A stretch of DNA of 64,000 bases. Source: Methylobacterium sp. W2. Lineage in GTDB: Bacteria; Pseudomonadota; Alphaproteobacteria; Rhizobiales; Beijerinckiaceae. Positions 20,804 to 30,263 of the stretch are shown here, in pieces. The stretch is from assembly GCF_020662345.1 (NCBI RefSeq), contig NZ_VMOA01000008.1, positions 62,001 to 126,000 of the forward strand. Direction: 5' to 3'. The notes beneath the pieces are model-generated. The model did no database searches and was not told the DNA's origin. It saw only the letters and a program-made list of their open reading frames with translations. Made by a program: the position numbers and the translations under genes. How positions within the stretch are numbered: the first letter of the stretch is position 1; each line of letters begins with the position of its first letter.

Positions 20804-22029
20804 CGCTTCCCTCTACCCAGACACCGTCCAATTCGGCTGCGGATCTGCCCCTGCTCACCATCGTCATCCCCACATTCAACGAGCGGGACAACATCGCCGT
20901 CATCTGCGGCCGGATCGCCACCGCGCTCGCGCCGCACCGTTTCGAGGTGATCGTCGTCGACGACAATTCGCCCGATGGCACATCCGCCGTTGTCGAAGAT
21001 CTGGCGCGGAGCGATCCACGCATCAGGATCATCACCCGGACCGGCCGGCGCGGGCTCGCGGGAGCCTGTATCGAGGGGATGCTGGCGGCGCGCTCCGAAC
21101 TCGTCGCCGTCATGGATGCGGACCTGCAGCACGAACCGGCGACGCTGACGCCGATGCTCGATCTGATGATGTCCACCCATTGCGACGTGGTCATCGCCAG
21201 CCGCTACCTCGACGATCCCGACGTGGCGGCCTTCTCGTCGGTCCGCAAGGCCCTGAGCAATGCCGGCAACAAGCTGGTGCGAGCCCTTCTCCGGGTTCAG
21301 ACCAGTGATCCCATGAGCGGCTTCTTCCTCATGCGCCGGAGCATTCTGGTGAAGGCCGCGCCGCACCTGAGCCGCGACGGCTTCAAGCTCCTCGCGGATA
21401 TCCTGGCCCAAGGCGGGCGGTCGCTGAAGATCGGGGAAATCCCCTATGTCTTCGGTCCTCGACTGACCGGGCAGAGCAAGCTCGACGAGAGGGTTCTCTT
21501 CGATTTCGCGGTCCTTCTCATCGCGAAGTCGGCCTTCGGCGTGCTTCCGACCCGGTTCGTCTCCTTCGCCCTCGTCGGAGGCCTCGGCGTCATCGTTCAC
21601 CTGTCGCTGCTGGGGCTGATGCTGTCCGCCCTGAATGACAATTTTCTGATGTCCCAGACCATCGCCACCCTCGGCGCGATGACGGCCAACTTCTTCCTCA
21701 ACAACATCCTGACGTATCGGGACCAGCGGATCGTTGGCGCCGACCTCCTGCGAGGGCTCGCGGTCTTCTGCCTGTCCTGCTCCTGCGGCGCGTTCAACAA
21801 TATCCTGGTCGCTCACCTCATCTACACGGGCACCGGCATATGGTGGCTGGCCACGGGAGCGGGCATTCTGATCGGCGCCGCCTGCAATTATGTGCTGTCG
21901 GCCCTCACCGTATGGCGGCGCTTCGAAAAGCGACCCGATCGGGAGAAGCAGGCCCACCAGAACGACGCCGCTCTATCGAGCAGCGGCGGAGAACTCGGGA
22001 TTCCCCAGCCCCCCTCCCTATCGCGGTAG
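20800..22029 (+). CDS. GT2 polyprenyl-phosphate glycosyltransferase fused to GtrA domain
   Basis: A 409-residue two-domain protein. Residues about 18-240 are a GT2 domain like dolichol-phosphate mannosyl-/polyprenyl-phosphate glycosyltransferases: LTIVIPTFNERDNI, VVDDNSPDGT, and the metal-binding AVMDADLQHEP. Residues about 250-375 are a GtrA-like domain with four membrane segments (LPTRFVSFALVGGLGVIVHL, ANFFLNNILTYRDQR). GtrA domains are thought to flip or hold the lipid-linked sugar. The tail is hydrophilic. The GTG start overlaps the stop of the GT39 gene. Together the pair would load and transfer one sugar onto an envelope acceptor; the sugar and acceptor are unknown. Confidence 0.87.
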   Translation: MTLPSTQTPSNSAADLPLLTIVIPTFNERDNIAVICGRIATALAPHRFEVIVVDDNSPDGTSAVVEDLARSDPRIRIITRTGRRGLAGACIEGMLAARSELVAVMDADLQHEPATLTPMLDLMMSTHCDVVIASRYLDDPDVAAFSSVRKALSNAGNKLVRALLRVQTSDPMSGFFLMRRSILVKAAPHLSRDGFKLLADILAQGGRSLKIGEIPYVFGPRLTGQSKLDERVLFDFAVLLIAKSAFGVLPTRFVSFALVGGLGVIVHLSLLGLMLSALNDNFLMSQTIATLGAMTANFFLNNILTYRDQRIVGADLLRGLAVFCLSCSCGAFNNILVAHLIYTGTGIWWLATGAGILIGAACNYVLSALTVWRRFEKRPDREKQAHQNDAALSSSGGELGIPQPPSLSR

Positions 22030-22065
22030 AGGCGAAATCCTCCTCGGACTCCGCCCTGGCCGGCT

Positions 22066-22563
22066 TTAGACCCGCACCACCGCGAGGCCGACCAGCACGT
22101 CGTGGCCCAGGCGCCGATCCGACCTCATGAGTCCGAACAGGATATCGACGAACCACAGCAGGAACGTCGAGATGGCGACGTAGAACAGCAGGGCGTGGAT
22201 GGCGGCAGTGAGGAAATCCACCCGCAGGCCGCTCGCTGGAGTCACCACGCGCAGGCCCATCATCCGCATGCCCCAGGTGCTCTGGGCGGCACCGCCGACC
22301 GTCACCGCGCTGTAGAGGATGCCGCTGGCGGGAAGGATCGCGAACAGGGTCCAGCCGAGCCCGAAGGTCAGCACCCCGAGCACCGTGATCGCCAGGGTGA
22401 GGAGGGCGGTGAAGCCGAGGATGAACAAGATGTCGAGGAGATAGGCGACGAAGCGCGCCCCGAGGCTCGCCCGGACGAAAGGGACCGGGAGGGCGTTCGG
22501 GAAGCCGGTCCCGTAGCGCTCGGCATAGCCGGCGGGGTCGTAGCCGGGAGGCGTGTTGAGCAT
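22066..22563 (-). CDS. RDD family membrane protein
   Basis: A 165-residue protein with an RDD domain: RFVAYLLDILFILGF (first helix with Arg and Asp), a long hydrophobic second segment, TWGMRMMGLRVV, a third segment, and DRRLGHDVLVGLAVV near the end. RDD proteins are small inner-membrane proteins; some are linked to Na+/H+ exchange but most are uncharacterised. The ATG at 22563 (MLNTPPGYDPAGYAERY) is favoured over the GTG at 22602. It is convergent with the glycosyltransferase gene, with only 36 bases between them. Confidence 0.83.
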   Translation of the reverse strand: MLNTPPGYDPAGYAERYGTGFPNALPVPFVRASLGARFVAYLLDILFILGFTALLTLAITVLGVLTFGLGWTLFAILPASGILYSAVTVGGAAQSTWGMRMMGLRVVTPASGLRVDFLTAAIHALLFYVAISTFLLWFVDILFGLMRSDRRLGHDVLVGLAVVRV

Positions 22564-22664
22564 GGCCGGTAGCCTTTGAGAGGGGAGACGATTCTCCTTC
22601 ACGAGAAGACATGGGAGGGCCCATGCCTTCGCTCAAGGTCATACGGGTTACACCGGGTTCGAGG

Positions 22665-23723
22665 TCAGGCCGATTGCTCGATCACGCCGCGCCAGCCGAG
22701 CCCGCGATACGTTTCGTAGCCCGGCGTTTCGTGGAAGGCGACGAGGCGCCCCGCGGCATCGATGTAGCTTCCCTGGCTTCGTCCGTCGGTGCGAAGAGGA
22801 TAGCGCTCGGTGAGGAGGCCATTGCCCTTGGAACAGGCGATGACGCGGTTCTGGGCATCGAGCAGCATGACACGGCTATGGGCCCGTTCCGCCGGCGCGA
22901 GGCGGACACCCTCGACGATGGTGCGTGCCTGCGACTCCCAGTCGAAATGGATCGCTAGAAAACCGATCGGCTTACCGTTCGTCTCGCCGCCCTCCCGCAC
23001 CGAGGCGACATAAGTGGCGCTCTGCGACCCGTTGAGCGCGGCGACCCGCGCCACGTTGGCCACGGCGAATTCATCGCCGGAGGCCAGCGGCTTGGCGCGG
23101 GCGAACCACGGCTCCTGGCTCACATCCTGGCCGACGACATTGAACCGGTCGGGCCGGCCATTGGCGACGACCTTGCCGTCGAGGCTGCACAACCAGAGAT
23201 CGAGATAGACCGTGTAGGCGGAGAGGATGACCCCGAGCCGGTGCGAGGCGTGGCTCCTGGCTGCGTCGGTCGGAGCGATGGCGCATGCGACGACGGCGGC
23301 ATCGGTCGCCCACCACCTAACGTCGCAGGTCCGCTCGTAGAGGTTCCGGTCGATGATCTCCACGGCGTTCAGGGCAAGATCGATGCAGCGGGCCGAGCGA
23401 GTCTCGCTGGCCAGATGCTCCACGGCCTGGGTCAGGCTGTCGACGCCCTCGCCCAGGGCGTCGCCGAGGCCCGAGACGAGGCCCTCGATCTCGCTCGCAA
23501 CGCTGCGGACCTCGTTGGCGACGACGGAGAAGCCGGCGCCGCGCTCGCCTGCATGCGCCGCCTCGATGAGGGCGTTCAGGGCCAGCAGATTCATGCGGCG
23601 TGTGATGGACTTGATCGATCCGACGCTGCGGTGAGTGAGAGCCTTCAACTGTTCGGTCGATGTCTCGACGAGCATCGAGAGACTGTCGGCCGGGTGATCT
23701 ACCTCGTTCATTTTCGTCGACAT
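22665..23723 (-). CDS. soluble MCP-like sensor: N-terminal signalling tip, C-terminal cache-like domain
   Basis: A 352-residue protein with no membrane segment. Residues about 20-85 contain the MCP signalling tip (MNLLALNALIEAAHAGERGA, then GFSVVANEVR), the CheA/CheW contact region. Residues about 150-350 look like a cache/PDC ligand-binding domain: YLDLWLCSLDGKVVANG, DVSQEPWFARA, GFLAIHFDWESQA, and a final GYETYRGLGWRGVIEQ. The order is reversed compared with classical receptors, and the tip is short, without long methylation helices on both sides. It may report a cytoplasmic ligand to a chemotaxis or chemosensory array. The start at 23723 has GAGG 5 bases upstream. A small palindrome precedes it. 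Confidence 0.78.
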   Translation of the reverse strand: MSTKMNEVDHPADSLSMLVETSTEQLKALTHRSVGSIKSITRRMNLLALNALIEAAHAGERGAGFSVVANEVRSVASEIEGLVSGLGDALGEGVDSLTQAVEHLASETRSARCIDLALNAVEIIDRNLYERTCDVRWWATDAAVVACAIAPTDAARSHASHRLGVILSAYTVYLDLWLCSLDGKVVANGRPDRFNVVGQDVSQEPWFARAKPLASGDEFAVANVARVAALNGSQSATYVASVREGGETNGKPIGFLAIHFDWESQARTIVEGVRLAPAERAHSRVMLLDAQNRVIACSKGNGLLTERYPLRTDGRSQGSYIDAAGRLVAFHETPGYETYRGLGWRGVIEQSA

Positions 23724-23744
23724 CGCATCCTCGGAATGAACAGG

Positions 23745-23761
23745 CCAAGCTCGATGCTTGG
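23745..23761. promoter_or_regulatory. CCAAGC..GCTTGG palindrome upstream of the MCP-like gene
   Basis: CCAAGC and GCTTGG are perfect 6-base arms around TCGAT, 22-38 bases before the MCP-like start. AT-rich DNA (TATTATTTATATCGAAT) flanks it on the upstream side of that gene, which suits a promoter with an operator. The regulator is unknown. Confidence 0.35.
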
Positions 23762-23897
23762 TATTATTTATATCGAATCAATGTGGAGGCTTGCTGTCGG
23801 ATGGCAGTGGAACGATGTGAGCCAGGCCGAGCAGAGACGATTCGGTCGCGTGCCCAAGCAACCCGATGCAATGAGAATGCCAAGGCCGCGCAAATGC

Positions 23898-24272
23898 CTA
23901 GCGCACCAGCGCGGGATCGTTTGCTTCCGAATCAAATGTCTCGAGATAGTATTTCTTAAGCATGAAAAGCGCTCCGCCCGACACCGCCTTGTGATCCAGA
24001 CGGACGCCGATGAGCCCCGCGCCGCCGTCGAACAGACAGTCGATGCGATGCTGGCGTTGGCCCAAAGCGTAATCGACGCGCACGCTGTCGGGCGCCGATC
24101 CACGGCCGACATGGAGCAGACGGGGCGAGAGGTCGGATGCGACCAGCGCAGGGAGCGTCCGCCGGCAGGTGGTGATCCGCAGCCGGTCGACGGAGCTGTC
24201 GCAGCCCGCGAGCGATGAGACGAGGACGATCAGCAGGAGCGTACCGGGGGCCCGAGGCGCCCGCGGGAGCAT
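23898..24272 (-). CDS. small predicted lipoprotein of unknown function
   Basis: A 124-residue protein with a lipoprotein signal: basic start (MLPRAPRAPG), hydrophobic core (TLLLIVLVSS) and lipobox LAGC with Cys at about 24. The residue after the Cys is Asp, the inner-membrane retention signal in enterics, though this rule is not certain in alphaproteobacteria. The mature part has a Cys pair (TTCRR and HRIDCLFDGG) and reads like a small beta-rich domain. I recognise no family. Its ATG lies one base after the hemB stop, so it is translated from the hemB transcript; no functional link to heme is evident. Confidence 0.7.
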   Translation of the reverse strand: MLPRAPRAPGTLLLIVLVSSLAGCDSSVDRLRITTCRRTLPALVASDLSPRLLHVGRGSAPDSVRVDYALGQRQHRIDCLFDGGAGLIGVRLDHKAVSGGALFMLKKYYLETFDSEANDPALVR

Positions 24273-24273
24273 C

Positions 24274-25374
<1,101 letters not shown>

Positions 25375-25546
25375 CTAACACATCCCCAAAACTCTTCGAA
25401 ACCCGGGCCGATCGCCGCCCCCCGATTGACGGGTCCTGACAGAGTTCGTCTAAGCGACCGTGCGAGCACGGGGTTTCCCGGCGCGCGCACCGTGCGGAAA
25501 CCCGGGAGCCCCCGAGGGTGAGGCAGCCCCCGATCGGAGACGATGG

Positions 25547-26623
25547 ATGACAGGCGCAGACGAGCCGGAGATCCTGTTCGAGCGGCGCGGGAAGGCCGGC
25601 CTGATCACCCTGAACCGGCCTAAATCCCTGAACGCGCTCACGGTCTCCATGTCGACGGCGATGTATCGCGCCCTGTCGGAGTGGGAGCGTGACGACACGA
25701 TCACCCGCGTGGTCGTCCGCGGCCGGGGCGGCCGGGCGTTCTGCGCCGGCGGTGACATCCGCCAGATCCACGACCTCGCCCGCCAGGGGCTGGACGACGA
25801 GGTCAGGCGGTTCTGGCTCGCGGAGTACCACCTCAACGCCTATGTGAAGCGCTACACGAAACCCTACATCGCCCTGATCGAGGGGATCGTCATGGGCGGC
25901 GGCGTCGGCCTGTCCCTGCACGGAAGCCATCGGGTCTCCTCGGAGCGCTACAATTTGGCGATGCCGGAAGTGGGAATTGGGTTTTTTCCCGATGTGTGCA
26001 TGACCCATTCGCTGCCGCGCCTGGCCCGCCGCGCAGGGGTCTATCTGGCCCTGACCGGGGCGCGGATCGGTGCCGGCGATGCCCTCGCCCTCGGGCTCGC
26101 TACCCACCATGCGGCGGCGGAGAATTTCGACGCCATCACGGATGACCTCTCCGGCGGTGGCGCCATCGAACAGGCTTTCGACCGCCATGCGGCGGCCTTT
26201 CCGGAGGTCGGGCCGATCACGGCGCATGGCGGTACGATCGAGGCCTGTTTCTCCGCCGAGAGCGTCCCCGAAATCCTCGCGAGGCTCGATGCGGACGGGT
26301 CGCCCTTCGCCGCCGAGACCGCCGCGCTGATGCGCACGCGCTCCCCGCATTCCCTGTGCATCGCGCACGAGCAGATGAAGCGGGGCCTCGCCATGGATTT
26401 CGCCGAGGCGATGCAGGTGGAGTATCGCCTCGCCATGCGCGCGATGCACTGGCACGACTTCCTCGAAGGGGTCCGCGCCGTGCTGGTGGACAAGGACAAC
26501 CGCCCGGACTGGCGACCCGCCAACCTGGCCGATGTGGACCCGGCGGCCATCGCCGAGGCCTTCAGCGCCCTGCCCGATGGCGACGCGCCGAGATTCGATG
26601 GATCAGAAAGGATCGCGTCATGA
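25547..26623 (+). CDS. 3-hydroxyisobutyryl-CoA hydrolase (crotonase family)
   Basis: A 358-residue crotonase-fold enzyme of the HIBYL-CoA hydrolase group, acting in valine degradation to release 3-hydroxyisobutyrate. Family features are FCAGGDIRQIHDLA, the oxyanion-hole region IVMGGGVGLSLHGSHRV, and the catalytic stretch AMPEVGIGFFPDVCMTHSLP with Glu and Asp. The extra C-terminal part (SLCIAHEQMKRGLAMDFAEA, then DFLEGVRAVLVDKD) separates it from simple enoyl-CoA hydratases. The ATG at 25547 has GGAG 8 bases before it; the longer frame is not needed. Its stop overlaps the next gene (ATGA). Confidence 0.87.
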   Translation: MTGADEPEILFERRGKAGLITLNRPKSLNALTVSMSTAMYRALSEWERDDTITRVVVRGRGGRAFCAGGDIRQIHDLARQGLDDEVRRFWLAEYHLNAYVKRYTKPYIALIEGIVMGGGVGLSLHGSHRVSSERYNLAMPEVGIGFFPDVCMTHSLPRLARRAGVYLALTGARIGAGDALALGLATHHAAAENFDAITDDLSGGGAIEQAFDRHAAAFPEVGPITAHGGTIEACFSAESVPEILARLDADGSPFAAETAALMRTRSPHSLCIAHEQMKRGLAMDFAEAMQVEYRLAMRAMHWHDFLEGVRAVLVDKDNRPDWRPANLADVDPAAIAEAFSALPDGDAPRFDGSERIAS

Positions 26624-27087
26624 GGGGACTGACCAAGGTCGGCGCGACGCGGGACGGGCGCGGGCGCGCCAGCAACGTGGCCGGCGACCGGATCGAGCGG
26701 TCGCCGCGGGTGCCGCAGACGGGGTGGGACGTGGTCCTGGTCTGGTTCATGCGCGTCACGGCGATGGTCTGGCTGATAAAGGGCGTCTCGACCTGGGCGA
26801 CGATCCTCGATGTCTTTCCCGGAGCGCGCCCGTTCGAGGCCGAATCGCTCGGCCGCCAGACCGTCATCGTCTATTTCGCCGTGATCGACTTCATGGCGGC
26901 GATCGGGATGTGGCTCACCAGCGCCTGGGGCGGTGTGGTCTGGTTGTTGGCCGCCACGAGTGCCGTCACCCTGGCGATCCTCACGCCGCATCTGCTGCCG
27001 ATGTCGATTCCGGCGCTGGGAATGCTCGGCGGTATTATTGTGATCTATTTCGCTTTGTCTTGGGCTGCCGCGCGTGAGGTCAGGTAA
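26620..27087 (+). CDS. small membrane protein (DUF6163-like)
   Basis: A 155-residue protein with four likely membrane segments: VVLVWFMRVTAMVWLIKGVS, TVIVYFAVIDFMAAIGMWL, VVWLLAATSAVTLAIL and ALGMLGGIIVIYFALSW. It starts within the stop codon of the HIBYL-CoA hydrolase gene (4-base overlap), so the two are translationally coupled. A short membrane protein in this position is common in Hyphomicrobiales, and I believe it matches DUF6163, but that name is from memory. The N-terminal 35 residues are basic and hydrophilic. Function is unknown. Confidence 0.7.
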   Translation: MRGLTKVGATRDGRGRASNVAGDRIERSPRVPQTGWDVVLVWFMRVTAMVWLIKGVSTWATILDVFPGARPFEAESLGRQTVIVYFAVIDFMAAIGMWLTSAWGGVVWLLAATSAVTLAILTPHLLPMSIPALGMLGGIIVIYFALSWAAAREVR

Positions 27088-27118
27088 ACAACACCTTACT
27101 GGATTACTTTCATTTTGC

Positions 27119-27138
27119 ATTTACCGACAGAGGTAAAT
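27119..27138. promoter_or_regulatory. ATTTACC-N6-GGTAAAT palindrome upstream of ldtR
   Basis: Perfect 7-base arms (ATTTACC and GGTAAAT) flank GACAGA. A further GGTAAA half-site lies at 27083-27088, at the end of the preceding gene. It sits 114 bases before the LdtR start in the only AT-rich stretch nearby. A MarR-family dimer commonly binds sites of this size, so autoregulation is a reasonable guess. Confidence 0.4.
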
Positions 27139-27251
27139 CGCAAATTCATCGTATCGCTTAAACCGTCTTTCATCCGTGACTCGTAGATTGGCTTCATAAG
27201 CGGTACCGAACACAGCGGCGCCCGACCCAAGAACCCTGACGAGGCATCCCG

Positions 27252-27764
27252 ATGAAGTCCCAGTCCGCCAAGGTGATCGAAAGCAATACTTCCACCGAGA
27301 CCAGCCCGGCGCATGGTTCCTACCTCGAAGCGCTGCATCTCGTGGAGCGTCTCCACCGCCGCCTCCTCGACGTGATCAAGGACGAGTTCGAGCGGCGCGG
27401 CCGCGAGGACGTCAACAGCGTCCAGGCGCTGCTGCTCTACAATATCGGCGACAAGGAACTGACGGCGAGCGAATTGCGGACCAAGGGCTACTATCTCGGC
27501 TCCAACGTTTCCTACAACGTGAAGAAGCTCGTGGAGGCCGGCTACCTCCACCACGCCCGCTCGAAGACCGATCGGCGCTCGGTGCGCATCAGCCTCACCG
27601 ACAAGGGCCGCACGATCCACGACATCATCCAGGGCCTCTACGACAAGCACGCCCGCACCATCCAGCCGATCGGCGGCATCTCCGACGACGATTTCGGACG
27701 CCTCAACGTCGCCCTCGGCCGCCTCGAGCGCTTCTGGACCGACCAGATCCGCTACAGGCTCTAA
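27252..27764 (+). CDS. ldtR: MarR-family regulator LdtR
   Basis: A 170-residue winged-helix regulator. It matches the conserved Hyphomicrobiales protein LdtR (regulator of an L,D-transpeptidase and of osmotic tolerance in Liberibacter and Sinorhizobium): LEALHLVERLHRRLLDVIKD is followed by QALLLYNIGDKELTASELR, the recognition region YYLGSNVSYNVKKLVEAGYL and the wing HHARSKTDRRSVRISLTDKG. GAGG lies 9 bases before the ATG at 27252. No L,D-transpeptidase gene is adjacent. A palindrome upstream may be its own operator. The N-terminal 20 residues are a Ser/Thr-rich tail. Confidence 0.9.
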   Translation: MKSQSAKVIESNTSTETSPAHGSYLEALHLVERLHRRLLDVIKDEFERRGREDVNSVQALLLYNIGDKELTASELRTKGYYLGSNVSYNVKKLVEAGYLHHARSKTDRRSVRISLTDKGRTIHDIIQGLYDKHARTIQPIGGISDDDFGRLNVALGRLERFWTDQIRYRL

Positions 27765-27812
27765 GCGCCTGACGCGCTCGGAGGCTTCACGCAGGGGGGG
27801 GGATGCGGGCGA

Positions 27813-27832
27813 GTCCGGGCGATGGCCCGGAC
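27813..27832. terminator. hairpin after ldtR, preceded by a run of nine G
   Basis: GTCCGGG and CCCGGAC form a 7-bp stem around CGATGG, after the ldtR stop and before the convergent RTX gene. A run of nine G residues (27794-27802) lies just upstream. There is no T tract, so termination is only suggested by position. Confidence 0.35.
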
Positions 27833-27910
27833 CGGCTGTGGATTCCTCGACCGGGCGGGTCCGAGCCGAAGAGTTCGGGAGGCCGAACGGGAGGGCACGG
27901 TGTGCCTGCG

Positions 27911-29182
27911 TCAGGCTCCGAAGGTGAACAGGTCGCTCGGGCCCGCATCGATCTGGGCGATGGTGACATCGTGCAGGATGATCTTGTTTATCCCCTCGAC
28001 GCCGGTGAACGTGACGATGGTGTCCCGCCCATCGTGGAAGCCTTTGAGCTCCATGTCGGCAGCGCCGACCCCCGCGATGTCGACAGCGATGTGGTCGGTA
28101 TCGACGTTGAACCTATAGACGTTGTCGCGACCGAAGCCGGCCCGGACATGCAAGGTGTCTGTGCCCGCGCCCGCGAAAAGCTTGTCGCCGCCCATGCCGC
28201 CGTCGATCTGCGCCCCGCCGGCCCCGGCCTGAATACGATTGTTGCCCAGGCCACCGTCCAACGTATCGGTCCCTTTCCCGCCCTTGATGCTATCGTTGCC
28301 GGACGTCCCGACGATCTCGGCGCCATGGCCTGACGTCGACTGAGACCCGATCGTGGCTCCGGTGCTCACCTCGGACATGTCGAGATGGGTGTCGCCGCGA
28401 ACGTAGACGGCCTCGATGCCCGTGAAAGCGCCCTGGGTGAGGCTCACGGTCCCGCCTCCCGTCACGAACAGGAAGTCCGTTTCGCTCCCGCCGTCGATCA
28501 AGAACGGGGTGTCGGTGATCGTCAGCCGGTCTTGTCCACCCATGCCATAAAGGGCATCGCCTCCCCCGTTGCCGGTGAGGGTGTTGTTGCCGGTGTTGCC
28601 GATGAGGGTATCGGCAAAGGTCGAACCCGTCAGGTTCTCGATATCGATGAAGGTGTCGCCGGCCTCGTCGCCGGTCCCGGCGAGGATACCGCTGAGGTCC
28701 GCAATCACTCCGGCACCGGCACCCCTGTAGCTCGCGGTGTCGATGCCCGCTCCGCCGTCGAGCGTATCGCCACCGGCCCCCCCTTCCAGCACGTCATTGC
28801 CGTCCTGGCCGTAGAGCGCATCGTCGCCATCCTTGCCATGGAGTGCATCATCGTTGAGGCCCGTGATCACGACATCGGCATAGGCGCCGCCCGAGAAGGT
28901 CATGACGCCAGTGGCCTCTGACGCGTCGAGGAGAAATCCGGCCTGCGTGGATCGTAGATAATCACCGACCGTATCGCGAAAAGTAAAATTTGCAGCAATA
29001 TCAGTAAAAAGCTGCATGATGGTGGAATTACCGACGAGTATTTTTGGATGTCTGCCGGATCCTACGGCTTGAGGCTGACCGACTAACAGCTGTTCGGCCA
29101 TGAGGGTGCCGTCGTAAATGGAAACGTCGGTCGAACTCGCCGCATTGTAGTTCCCGCCCGCGGCGTACCGAAACATTGCCAT
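27911..29182 (-). CDS. RTX (hemolysin-type calcium-binding repeat) protein
   Basis: A 423-residue acidic protein with two blocks of RTX nonapeptides: about residues 105-150 (DGDDALYGQDGNDVLEGGAG) and about 285-350 (GTSGNDSIKGGKGTDTLDGG). Each GGxGxDxLx repeat binds Ca2+ and folds on secretion by a type I system. Residues 1-100 (MAMFRYAAGGNYNAASSTDV) form a separate N-terminal domain without recognised catalytic motifs. There is no Sec signal, consistent with C-terminal type I export. No HlyB/HlyD/TolC-like genes lie nearby. A strong GGAGGA site precedes the ATG. It may be a surface or adhesin-like protein; no toxin domain is seen. Confidence 0.87.
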   Translation of the reverse strand: MAMFRYAAGGNYNAASSTDVSIYDGTLMAEQLLVGQPQAVGSGRHPKILVGNSTIMQLFTDIAANFTFRDTVGDYLRSTQAGFLLDASEATGVMTFSGGAYADVVITGLNDDALHGKDGDDALYGQDGNDVLEGGAGGDTLDGGAGIDTASYRGAGAGVIADLSGILAGTGDEAGDTFIDIENLTGSTFADTLIGNTGNNTLTGNGGGDALYGMGGQDRLTITDTPFLIDGGSETDFLFVTGGGTVSLTQGAFTGIEAVYVRGDTHLDMSEVSTGATIGSQSTSGHGAEIVGTSGNDSIKGGKGTDTLDGGLGNNRIQAGAGGAQIDGGMGGDKLFAGAGTDTLHVRAGFGRDNVYRFNVDTDHIAVDIAGVGAADMELKGFHDGRDTIVTFTGVEGINKIILHDVTIAQIDAGPSDLFTFGA

Positions 29183-29745
29183 GTGATTCCTCCGGACTCG
29201 ATGCGCCCTCGACTGTTTTTAGGCGGACTTGATGAATGGATTTACCCCCGAGGCCTGCTCCTATACCCCGAGCCACCTCTGGCACATTCAGGCGCTTGGC
29301 CGAGATCAGGACGATGCGGGCGCGCAGGATGGGCTCGAGAGGGCGGGTCGGTCGCAGGCGATGCCGGTCCGCTGTGACGTCGCGGCGTCATCGAGGCGTA
29401 GAGGGACGGCCTGAGCCCGGACTCGCACGCATCACGCCCATCGTGAATCGTCGGTTCGCGTCCGTTCACGTGGACAACGCCGCGGCAGGCGCCGCCGATC
29501 GACGGGGGAGGCCCTTGCCCAGGGACGCTGCTGTGGCCGTGCCCAGTCTGCAGCGCGCCGGGTTGGGGCTGGAGCGTCGAGCCACGGAGGTGAGCGGCGC
29601 CGTCTCATCGCCAAAAAACCGATGCCCGGTTCCCGTTCTGACCATCCGCACGGGGGAACGGTCCATGTCCGGTGATGAATGTGCATGATGCGGAGGCTTC
29701 GGGACGCGCTTCTCCGGGGCCGCGGACATCGGCTATGATCGCAGG
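29183..29745. other. 563-base stretch without a confident gene
   Basis: This gap lies between the divergent RTX and DCC genes. Several overlapping frames of 60-150 codons exist on both strands, but their composition is the Arg/Ser/Pro-rich type of GC-rich shadows, and none has a family signature or a good ribosome site. It should contain both promoters. No repeat or RNA gene is recognised. Confidence 0.45.
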
Positions 29746-30168
29746 ATGACCGCGCCCCACTCGGCAAAGCCCTCCACCGGCCCCATTATCCTCTTCGATG
29801 CCGAATGCGTCTTGTGTTCGGCCAACGCGCGGTTCGTCCTCGAACGTGACCGCAAGGCCGTGTTTCGTCTTGCCTCCATGCAGGGCGAGATCGGGCAATC
29901 GCTCTACCGCAGACACGGGATGGATCCGGGCGATCCCGCCAGCCTCCTCGTCGTGGAGGGAAACCGGATGCGTCGCGACAGCGACGCCGCCCTCAGCATC
30001 TACGAAACGCTCGGCTTTCCCTGGGCGCTTGTCCGGGTGTTCCGCCTCGTACCCGTCGCGATCCGCGACCCGATTTACCGCTTCGTCGCCCGCCACCGGT
30101 ATCGTGTGTTTGGCCGACGGGACACCTGTTGGGTCGCCCCAAGACAGTACAGGGACCGCATCCTGTGA
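29746..30168 (+). CDS. DCC-family thiol-disulfide oxidoreductase-like protein
   Basis: A 140-residue DUF393/DCC protein. The name-giving motif is present at the start: ILFDAECVLCSANARFVLER, with the DxxCxxC thioredoxin-like Cys pair. The rest is the expected small alpha/beta fold with Arg/Tyr-rich helices (PIYRFVARHRYRVFGRRDTC), and a third Cys lies near the C-terminus. Such proteins are predicted to handle thiol-disulfide exchange; substrates are unknown. It has no export signal. A 15-base inverted repeat lies about 95 bases past its stop. Confidence 0.85.
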   Translation: MTAPHSAKPSTGPIILFDAECVLCSANARFVLERDRKAVFRLASMQGEIGQSLYRRHGMDPGDPASLLVVEGNRMRRDSDAALSIYETLGFPWALVRVFRLVPVAIRDPIYRFVARHRYRVFGRRDTCWVAPRQYRDRIL

Positions 30169-30263
30169 GACGTTCGACACGCGGTGTCATCAAGGTCCCT
30201 CCGGGCGGGAACCCCTGCCGTGCCGCCAATCCGCTCGTCATCGACGGTCAGGAACAAGTGTCT

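Noticed and set aside
27794..27802. Run of nine G as a phase-variable tract
   Set aside because: It lies after the ldtR stop and outside any gene or visible promoter, so a change of length would not switch a product.
29183..29745. A gene of up to 150 codons on the plus strand between the RTX and DCC genes
   Set aside because: Overlapping frames show no preferred strand, no ribosome site and no domain pattern.
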